34,767 bases of DNA from Candidatus Gastranaerophilales bacterium (GTDB lineage Bacteria; Cyanobacteriota; Vampirovibrionia; Gastranaerophilales; Gastranaerophilaceae): positions 1-34,767 of the forward strand of contig CALUQY010000019.1 in NCBI GenBank assembly GCA_944323035.1, read 5' to 3'. A program made the translations under genes and the position numbers. Below the pieces are notes generated by a model, which was not told where the DNA came from, did no database searches, and was given only the letters and a program-made list of their open reading frames with translations. Below, piece after piece: positions 23,413 to 32,526 of the stretch (its first letter is position 1; every line of letters starts with the position of its first letter).

Positions 23413-23457
23413 TGCCCGAGAAAGAAGCGAGGCGGTGCGGCGGAGAATTGCTTTATT
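23413..23457 (+). repeat. Dispersed repeat family A, internally deleted copy 4
   Basis: Only the two ends remain: CCGAGAAAG joined to GCGAGGCGGTGCGGCGGAGAA and TTGCTTTATT. The central inverted repeat is lost. It sits between the LysM gene and its terminator hairpin. Confidence 0.7.
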
Positions 23458-23458
23458 T

Positions 23459-23486
23459 GGGCGGGGCAGCATAAGCTGCCCCGCTC
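23459..23486 (+). terminator. GC-rich hairpin after the LysM gene
   Basis: GCGGGGCAGC, ATAA, GCTGCCCCGC: ten perfect pairs plus two more with one G-U. The following T-run is poor (TCTGTTAATTT). Confidence 0.65.
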
Positions 23487-23519
23487 TGTTAATTTCTCAC
23501 AGTTGGCTAACCTGAATAT

Positions 23520-23548
23520 TTGACAGCCGCAAGTTCTTATATTAATAT
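23520..23548 (+). promoter_or_regulatory. Promoter of the Stealth gene
   Basis: TTGACA, 17 bases, TAATAT, then seven bases to the ATG at 23556. The near-consensus promoter puts transcription start at the start codon, so the message should be leaderless. Confidence 0.65.
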
Positions 23549-23555
23549 ATAAGAC

Positions 23556-24497
23556 ATGAATTTTGATGTTGATCTGGTATATCTATGGTGTGACGGAAAC
23601 GATCCGGAATTCCAAAAGAAAAAAGAGCAGGCTTTTAAAGATTATGCTAACAAAGAGCTTGATCGCGAAGGGACTTCTAATTTTCGTTTTATAGAGATGA
23701 ATGAGTTAAAATATTCACTCCGTTCAGCCGAAAAATATGCGCCGTGGATAAGGAATATTTATATAGTCACCTACGAACAGGTGCCAAAATGGTTAAATGT
23801 CAACCATCCTAAAATCAAAATTATTGACCACAAAGATATTATTCCGGCTAAATACCTGCCGACATTTAATTCCATGGCTATAGAAGTTTTTCTCCCTAAT
23901 ATTCCGGGATTGAGTGAGCATTTTCTTTACGCAAATGATGATATGTTTTTCTGGGGAAACGTAGATAAAGACTTTTTCTTCACTCCGGAGGGGGCGCCTA
24001 TTTGCAGGGTAAGCAGAAAAATGACTCCAAAGCCGCAGCATTCACTTTTCGGTACAACAGTTTACAACTGTTACAAAATGATTCTTGAAAAATTTGGCAA
24101 AGCAGTTCCCTACTGGTCACACCACGGTATTGACAGTTACAGAAAGTCTGACTTTTTAGAATGCATTGAATATTTTAAAGATGAATTTGAAAAAACCGCT
24201 CAACATAAATTCCGCGAAGAAACAGATGTTCAAAGAATGATTATAAGTTACTATGCCGTTGCCGAAAAAGGAGCCGTAATTAAAGAATATCCGCGAAAAT
24301 GGTATGACAAATACTTCCCGCGGATTAACGAAACCTGTTATTCAAGCTGCACGATTAAAAAGATGAAACATTTCCGTCACAAAGATTTTCAGCTTTTCTG
24401 CATCAATGACGGCAGAAAAACTAAAGATAAAGACCGGAAATATATGCAGGAAATGCTTGAAGAAAAATTCCCTCAAAAATCAGCGTACGAACTTTAA
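23556..24497 (+). CDS. Stealth-family sugar-phosphate transferase
   Basis: Stealth proteins transfer hexose-1-phosphate from UDP-sugars to build phosphodiester-linked capsule or surface glycans. The conserved regions appear in order: CR1 DVDLVYLWCDGNDPEF (5-20), CR2 from FIEMNELKYSLRSAEKYAP (45-63) with IRNIYIVTYEQVPKWLN, CR3 ANDDMFFWGNVDKDFFF (about 128-144), and CR4 RYFPR-like KWYDKYFPRINE. The length, 313 residues, fits the short bacterial form. No membrane segment is seen. Its 3' end overlaps that of the convergent csaB gene by 18 bases. Confidence 0.9.
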   Translation: MNFDVDLVYLWCDGNDPEFQKKKEQAFKDYANKELDREGTSNFRFIEMNELKYSLRSAEKYAPWIRNIYIVTYEQVPKWLNVNHPKIKIIDHKDIIPAKYLPTFNSMAIEVFLPNIPGLSEHFLYANDDMFFWGNVDKDFFFTPEGAPICRVSRKMTPKPQHSLFGTTVYNCYKMILEKFGKAVPYWSHHGIDSYRKSDFLECIEYFKDEFEKTAQHKFREETDVQRMIISYYAVAEKGAVIKEYPRKWYDKYFPRINETCYSSCTIKKMKHFRHKDFQLFCINDGRKTKDKDRKYMQEMLEEKFPQKSAYEL

Positions 24498-25463
24498 TAA
24501 GTTTTCCCACGGATAAGAATCCTGCATACTTGACGCTGCGGCAGAATTTTTAATTTTTTGCAGAATTTTATCCGAGCTATCTGTAAACTCAACCAGCGGC
24601 AGCGCAAACTTTTCGGCTAGAATTTGCACTTTAGGGTCATAGTTAATAACCGCGCACTTAACACCTGCTTTAAGAGCCACAATGAGCGAATGGAAACGCA
24701 TTGAAACCAGTGTATCAAGCCGGCTTAATTCAGCTATCAGGTTATCCTCGACAATTTCAACTTCTTTATCCGGCACCACCCCTTGAAGCAGCGCCACAAA
24801 CTCCCTGCATACCTCTAAATCCAGAGATTTTTGAAGCGGGAAAACTTTTATACATTTTTGCGGACATTTTGAAATCGCAAAGGCAAAATTTTGCAAAAAT
24901 TCCGTATCCATGCCGGTAAAACTACGGAGTTGAACCCCGAGAATATTTTCTTTTTCAACTTGCGCAATAGTTAAAGAATATGCAGGATCCGGCACAAGTG
25001 CAGCTTTAATACCCCATTTTTCCATTAAGTTAAGGCTTCTTTCATCACGTACCGACACATAATTACAGTGACGGAAAAGATTTTTCACACAAAAACGTGA
25101 CAGAGGGTGGTATAAAGGCCCTACGCCCTGCGCAAAAATTATTGTCTTTTTACCGAAAAGCTGTGCTAATCCCAAGATAAATGCATAATATAGAACACTT
25201 TTTACGCTTGTTGCGTCCTGAAAAAGGCTCCCGCCGCCGGAGATTAAAACGTCACACCACAAAAGAGTTTTTACAATCGCAAAAGGGCTAAAGCGTTTGA
25301 CACTCTCAACCCCGCAGGTTTTTCGGGTGAAAGCGGTGTCTGAAGAAAAAACTTTTACCCGTGCAACAACGGATTTTAATTTTTCGGTGAGAATTGACAA
25401 AATCAACTCATCACCGAAGTTTTTAAATCCGTAATACCCCGAAACCGCAACCTTTTTCGCCAT
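24480..25463 (-). CDS. csaB: Polysaccharide pyruvyl transferase (CsaB-like)
   Basis: CsaB-type enzymes add a pyruvate ketal from phosphoenolpyruvate to a cell-wall polymer; in some bacteria this modification anchors S-layer proteins. The product has 327 residues. Visible blocks are VSGYYGFKNFGDELIL at the N-terminus, CDVLISGGGSLFQDAT (about 70-85), IFAQGVGPL, VSVRDERSLNLMEKWG and MRFHSLIVALKAGVK near 255, a GT-B-like fold with the expected His/Ser motif. It starts six bases after the aldolase gene ends and is co-transcribed with it. It converges with the Stealth gene (18-base overlap). Confidence 0.88.
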   Translation of the reverse strand: MAKKVAVSGYYGFKNFGDELILSILTEKLKSVVARVKVFSSDTAFTRKTCGVESVKRFSPFAIVKTLLWCDVLISGGGSLFQDATSVKSVLYYAFILGLAQLFGKKTIIFAQGVGPLYHPLSRFCVKNLFRHCNYVSVRDERSLNLMEKWGIKAALVPDPAYSLTIAQVEKENILGVQLRSFTGMDTEFLQNFAFAISKCPQKCIKVFPLQKSLDLEVCREFVALLQGVVPDKEVEIVEDNLIAELSRLDTLVSMRFHSLIVALKAGVKCAVINYDPKVQILAEKFALPLVEFTDSSDKILQKIKNSAAASSMQDSYPWENLLKFVR

Positions 25464-25469
25464 ATAAGC

Positions 25470-26093
25470 CTATCTTTTAACCTCTTTTAAGAAATTTTGA
25501 ACCCGCATTGTGATTTCCTGCGGAGTATAGCCGTCATAAATATCGCGCCCGACCGCAACGCTTGTTGCGCCTGCTTTAATATACTCTTTAACCTCGGATA
25601 ATTTTATATTCCCCGCAGGCATAATGTTCAGAAACGGCATCGGTCTTAAAATATCTTCAAGATACATTGTTCCGCCCATTGCCGTAATCGGATAAAGTTT
25701 GATAAGCGGGATTCTGGATTTCCACGCGCTGTAGGCCTCGTTAGCCGTAGTTGTACCGGCAATATAAGGGATTTTTCTGCTTTTTGAAATTTTCAAAAGA
25801 TTAGTTTGAAAAATCGGAGAAGAAAAAACTTTAGCCCCTGCCTGCAACGCAACTTCTGCCTGATGCGAAGTAATAATTCCGCCCGCGCAAACCGTAATTT
25901 CACCTGCGACCTCCTCAATTGCTTCAAAAATTTCCGGAGCGTCTATATTGATTTCAACAATCTCAATTCCGGCTTTTGCAAGCGCTCTTGCCATTGATGC
26001 CATTCTGGTTTTATCTTTACCGCGAAGTACGGGGAAAAGCCGCTGCGCCTTCATCATTTCTATTAAAGTGTCATTATAAATATATTTTTCCAT
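25470..26093 (-). CDS. eda: KDPG/KHG aldolase (Entner-Doudoroff)
   Basis: This class I aldolase cleaves 2-keto-3-deoxy-6-phosphogluconate to pyruvate and glyceraldehyde 3-phosphate, or acts on 4-hydroxy-2-oxoglutarate. It has 207 residues, the usual size. E47 in EIVEIN is the general acid/base, and K132 in LIKLYPITAMGG forms the Schiff base. AGTTTANEA replaces the commoner PG-TPTE loop, so the substrate preference may differ. AAAAGGA precedes the ATG. It is the first gene of a two-gene operon with csaB, though no metabolic link between them is obvious. Confidence 0.87.
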   Translation of the reverse strand: MEKYIYNDTLIEMMKAQRLFPVLRGKDKTRMASMARALAKAGIEIVEINIDAPEIFEAIEEVAGEITVCAGGIITSHQAEVALQAGAKVFSSPIFQTNLLKISKSRKIPYIAGTTTANEAYSAWKSRIPLIKLYPITAMGGTMYLEDILRPMPFLNIMPAGNIKLSEVKEYIKAGATSVAVGRDIYDGYTPQEITMRVQNFLKEVKR

Positions 26094-26117
26094 ACCACTA
26101 TCCTTTTTTTTGAATTT

Positions 26118-26126
26118 ATTATATCA
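26118..26126 (-). promoter_or_regulatory. Extended -10 promoter of the aldolase-csaB operon
   Basis: On the minus strand TGA followed by TATAAT (26126-26118). No clear -35. It shares the 56-base divergent gap with the cyclase gene. Confidence 0.5.
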
Positions 26127-26149
26127 TAAATTAAAGATAGGGAGAATGT

Positions 26150-28123
26150 ATGGGAAAAATTTTTGACAGATTAAAAAAAGGATTGTTATATATTTATACG
26201 GCATTAGTATATTTAATAATATTTCTTATTGTGTGGTTTATCTCGTACACATTTCTTTTCCCGAATGTTTATAATTTTATGCTCAAAGCGTTTTCCGCAA
26301 TGGAATACGGCAACCCTGACACCGTAATAGTTGCGATTGACGACAAATCTATCGACAAAGTCCGCTGGCCGTGGAAACGCGAAATGTATGCAAAAATTAT
26401 GAACTATTTCTCCGAATACACTGACCTCAAAATAATCGGACTTGATACGGTTGTGAAAGGTTCTGATTTACAAAATCCGGCTTCTGACAGAGCCTTCTAC
26501 GCAGCAGCGGCAAAGCTTTCAGATAAACTCGTTACGGCCTTTGTTCCCACGATTCAGGACTATCCCGAAGATATTGACGGCCCGATTTATGAATCATATT
26601 TTAATCAAAGATTTAAAATAAATATTGAAGATAAAAGAACACGAAAAGCCGCGCCGATTTATAAATCCATGGCGGTTTTCCCGACAGAATACTTTTTCTC
26701 TGTTAAAAATGTAGGCTCTTCCGCAAACGGAATGCACGGGGTGAATAAAACATTTATAAAAACTTATTCACTTGTAAACATCAACGGCGAACTTTACCCC
26801 TCAATTGCGCTCAGAATGTACCTGCTTACAAATGACACAGATAAAATTACGCTCTATGACAACCGGATTGTTGTTGACAAAACAGGTTTGAAAATTCCTG
26901 TAACAGACAGACAGGTTTTCACAAGCAATATTCATTTTTACAAATATTACCCGAATAGTATTTATTCGCACAAACAGTATTCCGCCATTGATATAATAAA
27001 CTCATACGATGCGCTCAAGAAAGATCAGCAGCCGGTTATCGACCCGTCAGAGTTTAAAGACAAAACCGTATTCTTCGGACTGAACGCCCGCGGAGATGTT
27101 GTCGGACTTGAGGATTCCGGAATGACGCCGATAGGCGCGAACCACCCCGGAGTTGATATTCAGGCAAGTATTTATGATAACCTCGTTAACAACCAGATTA
27201 TCCACCGCCCGCACATATTTGCGGAAATGCTCGCGGCGCTTATCCTTTCCCTGATAACCTTCATTATTGTAATGAATTTGACCTTCGGCGCTTCACTTGC
27301 AACTATTATGGGCATAATTTTCGGCTATATACTTGTTAACGCACTTATTCTCTACCCTAACAACATTGCGCCGGATGTTATAACTCCTGTTGTCGTTATT
27401 CTTGCCACACTGATTTTTGGCTACGCGTTCCGCTTTATCCTTGAAAACAAAAACAAAGAAAAAGTGAAAATGGCAATGGGTAAATATATTTCGCAAGATA
27501 TTATGCAAAACGTTGTAAAAAATATTGACGACATACGTTTAGGCGGGCGTAAAGCTGTTGTTTCCGTACTTTTCGCCGATATCAGAGGGTTTACCTCAAT
27601 GAGCGAAAAAATGACCGCGGAAGAAGTTTCTATGATTTTGAACGAATATTTTTCCGCGATTGAACCTATTATCACAAAATATAACGGCGTTATCAACAAA
27701 TTTATCGGCGACGCTGTAATGGCAATCTTCGGCGATCCGATAGAGGACGAACTTCATCCTATGAAAGCGGTTCTGTGCGCAAACGAAATGTTAAAATGCG
27801 TTCGCAAACTCCGCTACAAATGGATGGACGAAAACAAACCCGATATTGAAATCGGTATTGGAATAAATACAGGTGAAGTTTTCGTAGGTAACATAGGTTC
27901 TGAAAAACGTCTTGAGTACACTGTCATCGGTGACACCGTAAACATTGCAAGCCGAATTGAAAGCTATAACAAGGTTTATAAGACGAAATTTCTTATCGGC
28001 TCCACTACCTACGAGTTTGTAAAAAACCGCGTAGACGTAATTAAAATCGGCGGCGTCACAATCAGAGGTAAACAAAATAAAATGGATATCTACGAAATTT
28101 TAAGAGTAAATGCAGGGGATTAA
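26150..28123 (+). CDS. CHASE2-domain class III adenylate cyclase
   Basis: This is a membrane sensor that makes a cyclic nucleotide, probably cAMP. It has 657 residues. There is one N-terminal membrane helix (about 15-36), then an extracytoplasmic CHASE2 domain (about 50-350: DTVIVAIDDKSIDKVRWPW, IIGLDTVV), three membrane helices (about 358-435), and a cytoplasmic cyclase domain. Metal Asp residues are in FADIRGFTSMSEK (about 475) and FIGDAVMAIFGDP (about 517). The purine-specifying pair is Lys in NKFIGD and Thr in YTVIGDT, as in adenylate cyclases. The transition-state Asn and Arg are in VNIASRIE (about 595). AGGGAGA lies before the ATG. The signal sensed is unknown. Confidence 0.93.
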   Translation: MGKIFDRLKKGLLYIYTALVYLIIFLIVWFISYTFLFPNVYNFMLKAFSAMEYGNPDTVIVAIDDKSIDKVRWPWKREMYAKIMNYFSEYTDLKIIGLDTVVKGSDLQNPASDRAFYAAAAKLSDKLVTAFVPTIQDYPEDIDGPIYESYFNQRFKINIEDKRTRKAAPIYKSMAVFPTEYFFSVKNVGSSANGMHGVNKTFIKTYSLVNINGELYPSIALRMYLLTNDTDKITLYDNRIVVDKTGLKIPVTDRQVFTSNIHFYKYYPNSIYSHKQYSAIDIINSYDALKKDQQPVIDPSEFKDKTVFFGLNARGDVVGLEDSGMTPIGANHPGVDIQASIYDNLVNNQIIHRPHIFAEMLAALILSLITFIIVMNLTFGASLATIMGIIFGYILVNALILYPNNIAPDVITPVVVILATLIFGYAFRFILENKNKEKVKMAMGKYISQDIMQNVVKNIDDIRLGGRKAVVSVLFADIRGFTSMSEKMTAEEVSMILNEYFSAIEPIITKYNGVINKFIGDAVMAIFGDPIEDELHPMKAVLCANEMLKCVRKLRYKWMDENKPDIEIGIGINTGEVFVGNIGSEKRLEYTVIGDTVNIASRIESYNKVYKTKFLIGSTTYEFVKNRVDVIKIGGVTIRGKQNKMDIYEILRVNAGD

Positions 28124-28133
28124 AATCTATACT

Positions 28134-28224
28134 GGATTGCCACGCCGGCTAACACCGGCTCGCAATGACAGACTGTCGTATTCAGTCATCACGAGGAGCC
28201 TCAGGCGACGTGGTGATCCAGTAT
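28134..28224. repeat. Two inverted copies of dispersed repeat family C before recG
   Basis: CTGGATTGCCACG to CAATGAC (28134-28171) faces GTCATCACGAG to GTGATCCAG (28187-28224), making a head-to-head palindrome of about 90 bases. It is open in the recG frame and yields a false 26-residue N-terminal extension from an ATG at 28165. Its right end runs into TATAAT (28222-28227), a possible -10 for recG. Confidence 0.7.
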
Positions 28225-28242
28225 AATACTCAACATAAAAAC

Positions 28243-30636
28243 ATGGAAAACTTAGAAAAACTAAAAAAAGCAATAGATGTCGAAGTTAAGCACCGGTATA
28301 TTGATATCAGAGGGCAAAGCCAGACTTTTTCACAATTTATCAAAGGTGAAGCCCGAAAAATTTACAAAGAGACCGGTAAAAACCCGCGCTGGGGTGTCAT
28401 TATGGAAACCTTTGACGGCTACCGCTGTTTTGACGTAAATGACCGCCGAAAAGCTATCGAAAGACTTATCAAAGTTATTAAACTCACACTTGATGAAGAA
28501 AAAACGACCACCGTTCACGACCCCCAAACACAGGAACGCCGGCTTGAAAGCCCCGATAAAGTCGATGTCACTTACGTCAAAGGCGTAGGGCCGAAAATTG
28601 CTTACTATCTTAATAAACTCGGGATTTACACCGCGCTTGATTTGATAACGTATTTCCCGCGCAAGCACATTGACTATTCCTCCAGAACACTCATTAAAAA
28701 ACTTCGCGAGGGCGAAAATACAACCGTTTTCGGCTACGTAAAATCAGTTTCGGCCTTCAACACAAAAAATAATCTCTCCGTTGTAAGGGTAAAAATTCAG
28801 GATGAGAGCGGGAGTCTGGAACTTTCCTTTTTTCAGGCAAAAGCAACACGTGTAATGCAGGAAAGAATTAAATCCCAGTTTCCGGTAAACGCAGGGATAA
28901 TGATTTCCGGAACCGTCAAACGAAATAACTATACCGGCCGGCTTACCATTGATAAACCTAGTTACTCAATTATGAGCGGCGAATTTATGGAAAGCACCGG
29001 TTCAAACCTGAATTTGGGCAGAATTGTTCCGATTTATACAGTTTGCGAAGGCTTAAATATCAAAACCCTGCGCCGCGCGATTTTCAATGCGATTGAAATG
29101 TACAACGATTATATTGTTGACGTTCTGCCGGATTACATACGCGAAAAACACGGGATTTTGCCAAAAAAAATCTCCGTCAAACAAATTCACTTCCCCGAAA
29201 CCATGGAACTTTTAGAGCAATCCCGCTTTTCACTCGTATTTGAAGAGTTATTCCTTATCCAGCTGCGCCTTGCAAAAGCGCGTCAGGAAAATCTGGCAAA
29301 CAACACCTGCCCTGCGCTAAAAGTACACACAGGCGGGCTTGTTCAAAAATTTATCGAAAGCCTTCCATTTGAGCTAACAAACGGGCAAAAAAAAGCTATC
29401 AATGAAATCCTTAACGATTTAAACAGCGAAAAGCCAATGGCGCGTCTTTTACAGGGAGATGTCGGCAGCGGAAAAACCGTTGTCGCCACCGTTATGCTTC
29501 TTGCAGGTGTTGAAAACAACTATCAGGGCGCGCTCATGGCACCGACCGAAATCCTTGCACAGCAGCATTACAACAACCTAGTTCAGTGGCTGACGCCTCT
29601 CGGGATTAATGTTGGACTGTTCCTCGGAAGCCACGGCAAAAAAGTCCGCACGCAGTTTGAAACGGATTTGCGCAACGGGCAAACGCATATCGCAGTCGGA
29701 ACCCACGCGCTTATTCAGGAAAATGTTGAATTTGCAAACCTCGGCGCAATTGTTGTCGATGAACAACACCGTTTCGGCGTAAAACAGCGCAACACTTTGA
29801 AGAAAAAATCCCGGAATCCTCAGGTACTAACCATGACCGCGACGCCAATCCCGCGAACCCTTGCTCTGACTGTTCACGGGGATCTGGATTTGACAATCAT
29901 TGATGAACTTCCGAAAGGCAGAAAACCGATTAAAACAAGCTTTGTTTCCTCGCATAAGCTAACCTATAAACTTATACGCGAGGAAGTTGAAGCCGGCCGT
30001 CAGGCATATATCGTCTACCCGCTTATTGAAGAAAGCGAAACTCTTTCTGCCAAAGCCGCAACTATTGAAGCAGAACGTTTACAGGCAGAAGTTTTTCCGG
30101 ATTTAAGAATAGGCCTTCTGCACGGCAAACTCAAAAACGCTGAAAAAGATCAGGTTATGGCTGACTTCAAAGCCAAAAAGTATGATATTTTAGTCTGTAC
30201 GACCGTTGTTGAAGTCGGGGTTGACGTTCCTAATGCCACGGTAATACTAATTGAAAACGCGGAACGTTTCGGACTTTCACAGCTCCACCAGCTTCGCGGA
30301 CGTGTCGGAAGAAGTGACTTACAATCTTACTGCATACTATATTCCAACACCAAAAGTCAGGAAACACGCGAACGTTTAAACATTATGACCGAAACCAACG
30401 ACGGGTTCGTCATTGCCGAAAAAGACCTTGAACTCAGAGGCCCCGGAGAATTTTTAGGAACAAGACAAAGCGGCATCCCGGACTTAATCATTTCTGATAT
30501 TGTTCGGGACGCCAGGATTTTAGAAATTGCGAGGAATGAAGCTATCACATTTGTAAACACACAAATGTTCGAGAATTATCCGTTACTTAAAAATGTAACA
30601 AGTTTTAAAATTTACAATGACTTTTTGAGTAGTTAA
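28243..30636 (+). CDS. recG: ATP-dependent DNA helicase RecG
   Basis: RecG regresses stalled replication forks and drives branch migration. The product has 797 residues from the ATG at 28243. The frame is open to 28165, but those codons are dispersed repeat. An N-terminal region of about 110 residues precedes the usual RecG start. VKGVGPKIAYYLNKLGI leads into the wedge (OB-fold) domain. Walker A is GDVGSGKT (405-412), motif II is DEQH (506-509), motif III is TMTATPIPRTL, and motif VI is QLRGRVGRS. No strong ribosome binding site lies before the ATG; the leader from the possible TATAAT at 28222 is about 10 bases. Confidence 0.95.
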   Translation: MENLEKLKKAIDVEVKHRYIDIRGQSQTFSQFIKGEARKIYKETGKNPRWGVIMETFDGYRCFDVNDRRKAIERLIKVIKLTLDEEKTTTVHDPQTQERRLESPDKVDVTYVKGVGPKIAYYLNKLGIYTALDLITYFPRKHIDYSSRTLIKKLREGENTTVFGYVKSVSAFNTKNNLSVVRVKIQDESGSLELSFFQAKATRVMQERIKSQFPVNAGIMISGTVKRNNYTGRLTIDKPSYSIMSGEFMESTGSNLNLGRIVPIYTVCEGLNIKTLRRAIFNAIEMYNDYIVDVLPDYIREKHGILPKKISVKQIHFPETMELLEQSRFSLVFEELFLIQLRLAKARQENLANNTCPALKVHTGGLVQKFIESLPFELTNGQKKAINEILNDLNSEKPMARLLQGDVGSGKTVVATVMLLAGVENNYQGALMAPTEILAQQHYNNLVQWLTPLGINVGLFLGSHGKKVRTQFETDLRNGQTHIAVGTHALIQENVEFANLGAIVVDEQHRFGVKQRNTLKKKSRNPQVLTMTATPIPRTLALTVHGDLDLTIIDELPKGRKPIKTSFVSSHKLTYKLIREEVEAGRQAYIVYPLIEESETLSAKAATIEAERLQAEVFPDLRIGLLHGKLKNAEKDQVMADFKAKKYDILVCTTVVEVGVDVPNATVILIENAERFGLSQLHQLRGRVGRSDLQSYCILYSNTKSQETRERLNIMTETNDGFVIAEKDLELRGPGEFLGTRQSGIPDLIISDIVRDARILEIARNEAITFVNTQMFENYPLLKNVTSFKIYNDFLSS

Positions 30637-30663
30637 CCTTTTACCAGAGCGGTAACTAATGCC

Positions 30664-32385
30664 TTATGCTGCCGCGTTGAATCCGTAATTTTGATTGTAC
30701 GGCATCCACATCGGAGAGTAATTATTCGGATCAAAAGTATAGAAATTTGTATTGTTATACCTGCCAGCTAAGCTGTTTTGCCATGCCGGATCCATCCAGG
30801 AACCAATTGTAGAACCGGAATCCATAGTACCGCTGCCGTTAGGGCCGTAGCCTGCTGTAGTACCGCCGGCAGATGTACCTGCAGGAGCGGTAGTGCCGGA
30901 AGGGCCATAGCCGTACCCGTAGTTAAGCGAACTGCCGAAATTCATTTGCTGTTGTTGAAACTGCTGTTGTTTAGCTTGTTCTGCCTGAGCTTTTAATTCT
31001 GCTGCACGCTGCTGCTTGGAAGCTTCTGTTTCAACATAATTATCTAAACTTTCAATACGTTTTTCAAATGCTTTTTGTTCTTCTTCATCATCACTTATCT
31101 GTATATATCTTAAAACAGGATTACCGTTTTCATCCTGCATTGGTTTACCCTGTTCATCAAGCACCTGCTCCTTAAACTGGCTTGTATAATTATATACAGT
31201 TTCAATATCATTATTTTCAATTGCGTCACAAACGACTTGATTTTGCTGCTGCATTTGTTCTTCCTGAATTTCTTCTGCTACAGTTTTTTGCGTACAAGGG
31301 ATTTTATCAGCGACTTTTGAACCGGCCCACATACCGATAAAGGAGCCGACGAAACCGCCGATTGCAGCACCAACACCCGGAATAGGAATTAATACCTGCC
31401 CGATTGCAGCACCGGCCCATTGCCCGATTGCGGCGCCGCCGAGTTCGCATCCAAGTCTTACCGCAGATTTGCCTGCCTGTTTAAGCCCGTTCTTTAACCC
31501 TTCACCCTCAGGCGAAGCCGCAACTGCAGTATAAATATCTAAACCTGCACTAACAGCGCTCATGCCGGCACAAATCCAACCACCGGCCTTACCTACGCCT
31601 CTGTTTAGTTTACGTAAGGTTTTTGACGCAGCCATTGCATTCTTAACACTTTTAGACATTTTTGCACCGGTCTTTGCCTTAAATCCGGCACCGGCTTTAC
31701 CTTTAGCACCGGAAGCTTGAAGCCATTTATTTTCAGCCTGTCTTGCCTGTGCGAAACGTTTATGCAATACCTCAATCCTGCCTTTGCCTAAAGGTTTAAC
31801 CTTAGCCTGAGTTTGTGCAGCTTTAAAATCTTTAAGCAAACTGCCGTACATTTCATTATACTTAGCAATATTCTTTAACTTTGCTGCTTCTTCTGTCGGC
31901 AGGTGTTTCAATAATTTTTGATATTGCTTATATGTATCCGAACCTTTTTTACCAATTAATTTCTTGAATTCTTCCGGATTTTTAGCTTCACATAACTTCT
32001 TGAAGAGCTCTTGTGTTGCCGCGTCAAATTTTGCTTTTTTAGGCATCTTAGGCATATTTTTGCTCATAATACCTTCAAGTTTCGCAACTTTATTATTAAG
32101 AAAATCTATATCAAAATAGTTCAACGGGTGTTTAAGAGTATGTCCTGCATTTTGCCAGCCCTGTGCATACGAAGACTTAATACCTTTCCAAGAATAAGTT
32201 TTTGGAAGATTATTTTTATACTGCCATACAGGCATTAATGCACCAAACGCAAAAGCACCCTTTTCAAAGCCGGTATCCATAAGTCCTACAGCAGGTTTTT
32301 CACCATCCGGACTTAAACCAAGCATCTGATTGTTTGCTCTTATAACACTGTATTTTAAATCAACTTTATTGATTTCGTTTCCCAT
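30664..32385 (-). CDS. Large glycine-zipper protein with low-complexity tail, function unknown
   Basis: This is a 573-residue protein starting MGNEINKVDLKYSV, with GGG/GGAA before the ATG. Residues 1-260 are lysine-rich and helical with no signal peptide. About 265-365 form a glycine/alanine zipper membrane region (GGWICAGMSAVSAG, then GGAAIGQWAGAAIGQ and GAAIGGFVGSFIGMWAG). This is followed by a glutamine-rich helical stretch (EEIQEEQMQQQ and AEQAKQQQFQQQQM) and a Gly/Tyr/Ser/Thr/Asn-rich C-terminus (GYGYGPSG, GYGPNGSG). The middle resembles glycine-zipper domains of pore-forming or envelope proteins. Its 3' end is 27 bases from recG, convergent. I recognise no family. Confidence 0.75.
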   Translation of the reverse strand: MGNEINKVDLKYSVIRANNQMLGLSPDGEKPAVGLMDTGFEKGAFAFGALMPVWQYKNNLPKTYSWKGIKSSYAQGWQNAGHTLKHPLNYFDIDFLNNKVAKLEGIMSKNMPKMPKKAKFDAATQELFKKLCEAKNPEEFKKLIGKKGSDTYKQYQKLLKHLPTEEAAKLKNIAKYNEMYGSLLKDFKAAQTQAKVKPLGKGRIEVLHKRFAQARQAENKWLQASGAKGKAGAGFKAKTGAKMSKSVKNAMAASKTLRKLNRGVGKAGGWICAGMSAVSAGLDIYTAVAASPEGEGLKNGLKQAGKSAVRLGCELGGAAIGQWAGAAIGQVLIPIPGVGAAIGGFVGSFIGMWAGSKVADKIPCTQKTVAEEIQEEQMQQQNQVVCDAIENNDIETVYNYTSQFKEQVLDEQGKPMQDENGNPVLRYIQISDDEEEQKAFEKRIESLDNYVETEASKQQRAAELKAQAEQAKQQQFQQQQMNFGSSLNYGYGYGPSGTTAPAGTSAGGTTAGYGPNGSGTMDSGSTIGSWMDPAWQNSLAGRYNNTNFYTFDPNNYSPMWMPYNQNYGFNAAA

Positions 32386-32491
32386 TTCCCAAATCCCCGA
32401 TTATTAAATCTAAAAAATTTCCCGTGTTACATATATAAAGAAATTTGCGCCGGAAAAATTGCTTTTCTGTAATCATTTGTAACAAAATATC

Positions 32492-32520
32492 TTTACAAAT
32501 AGAATTTTTTCTAGTAATAT
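32492..32520 (+). promoter_or_regulatory. Promoter of a short transcript
   Basis: TTTACA, 17 bases, TAATAT. It starts a transcript at about 32527 that meets a strong terminator at 32623-32663. Confidence 0.65.
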
Positions 32521-32526
32521 CAGGGT

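Noticed and set aside
28165-28242. 26-residue N-terminal extension of RecG
   Set aside because: It is encoded by the family C repeats. The ATG at 28243 begins non-repetitive sequence.
30637-30663. Terminator between recG and the 30664 gene
   Set aside because: TTACC/GGTAA is only five pairs with no T-run.
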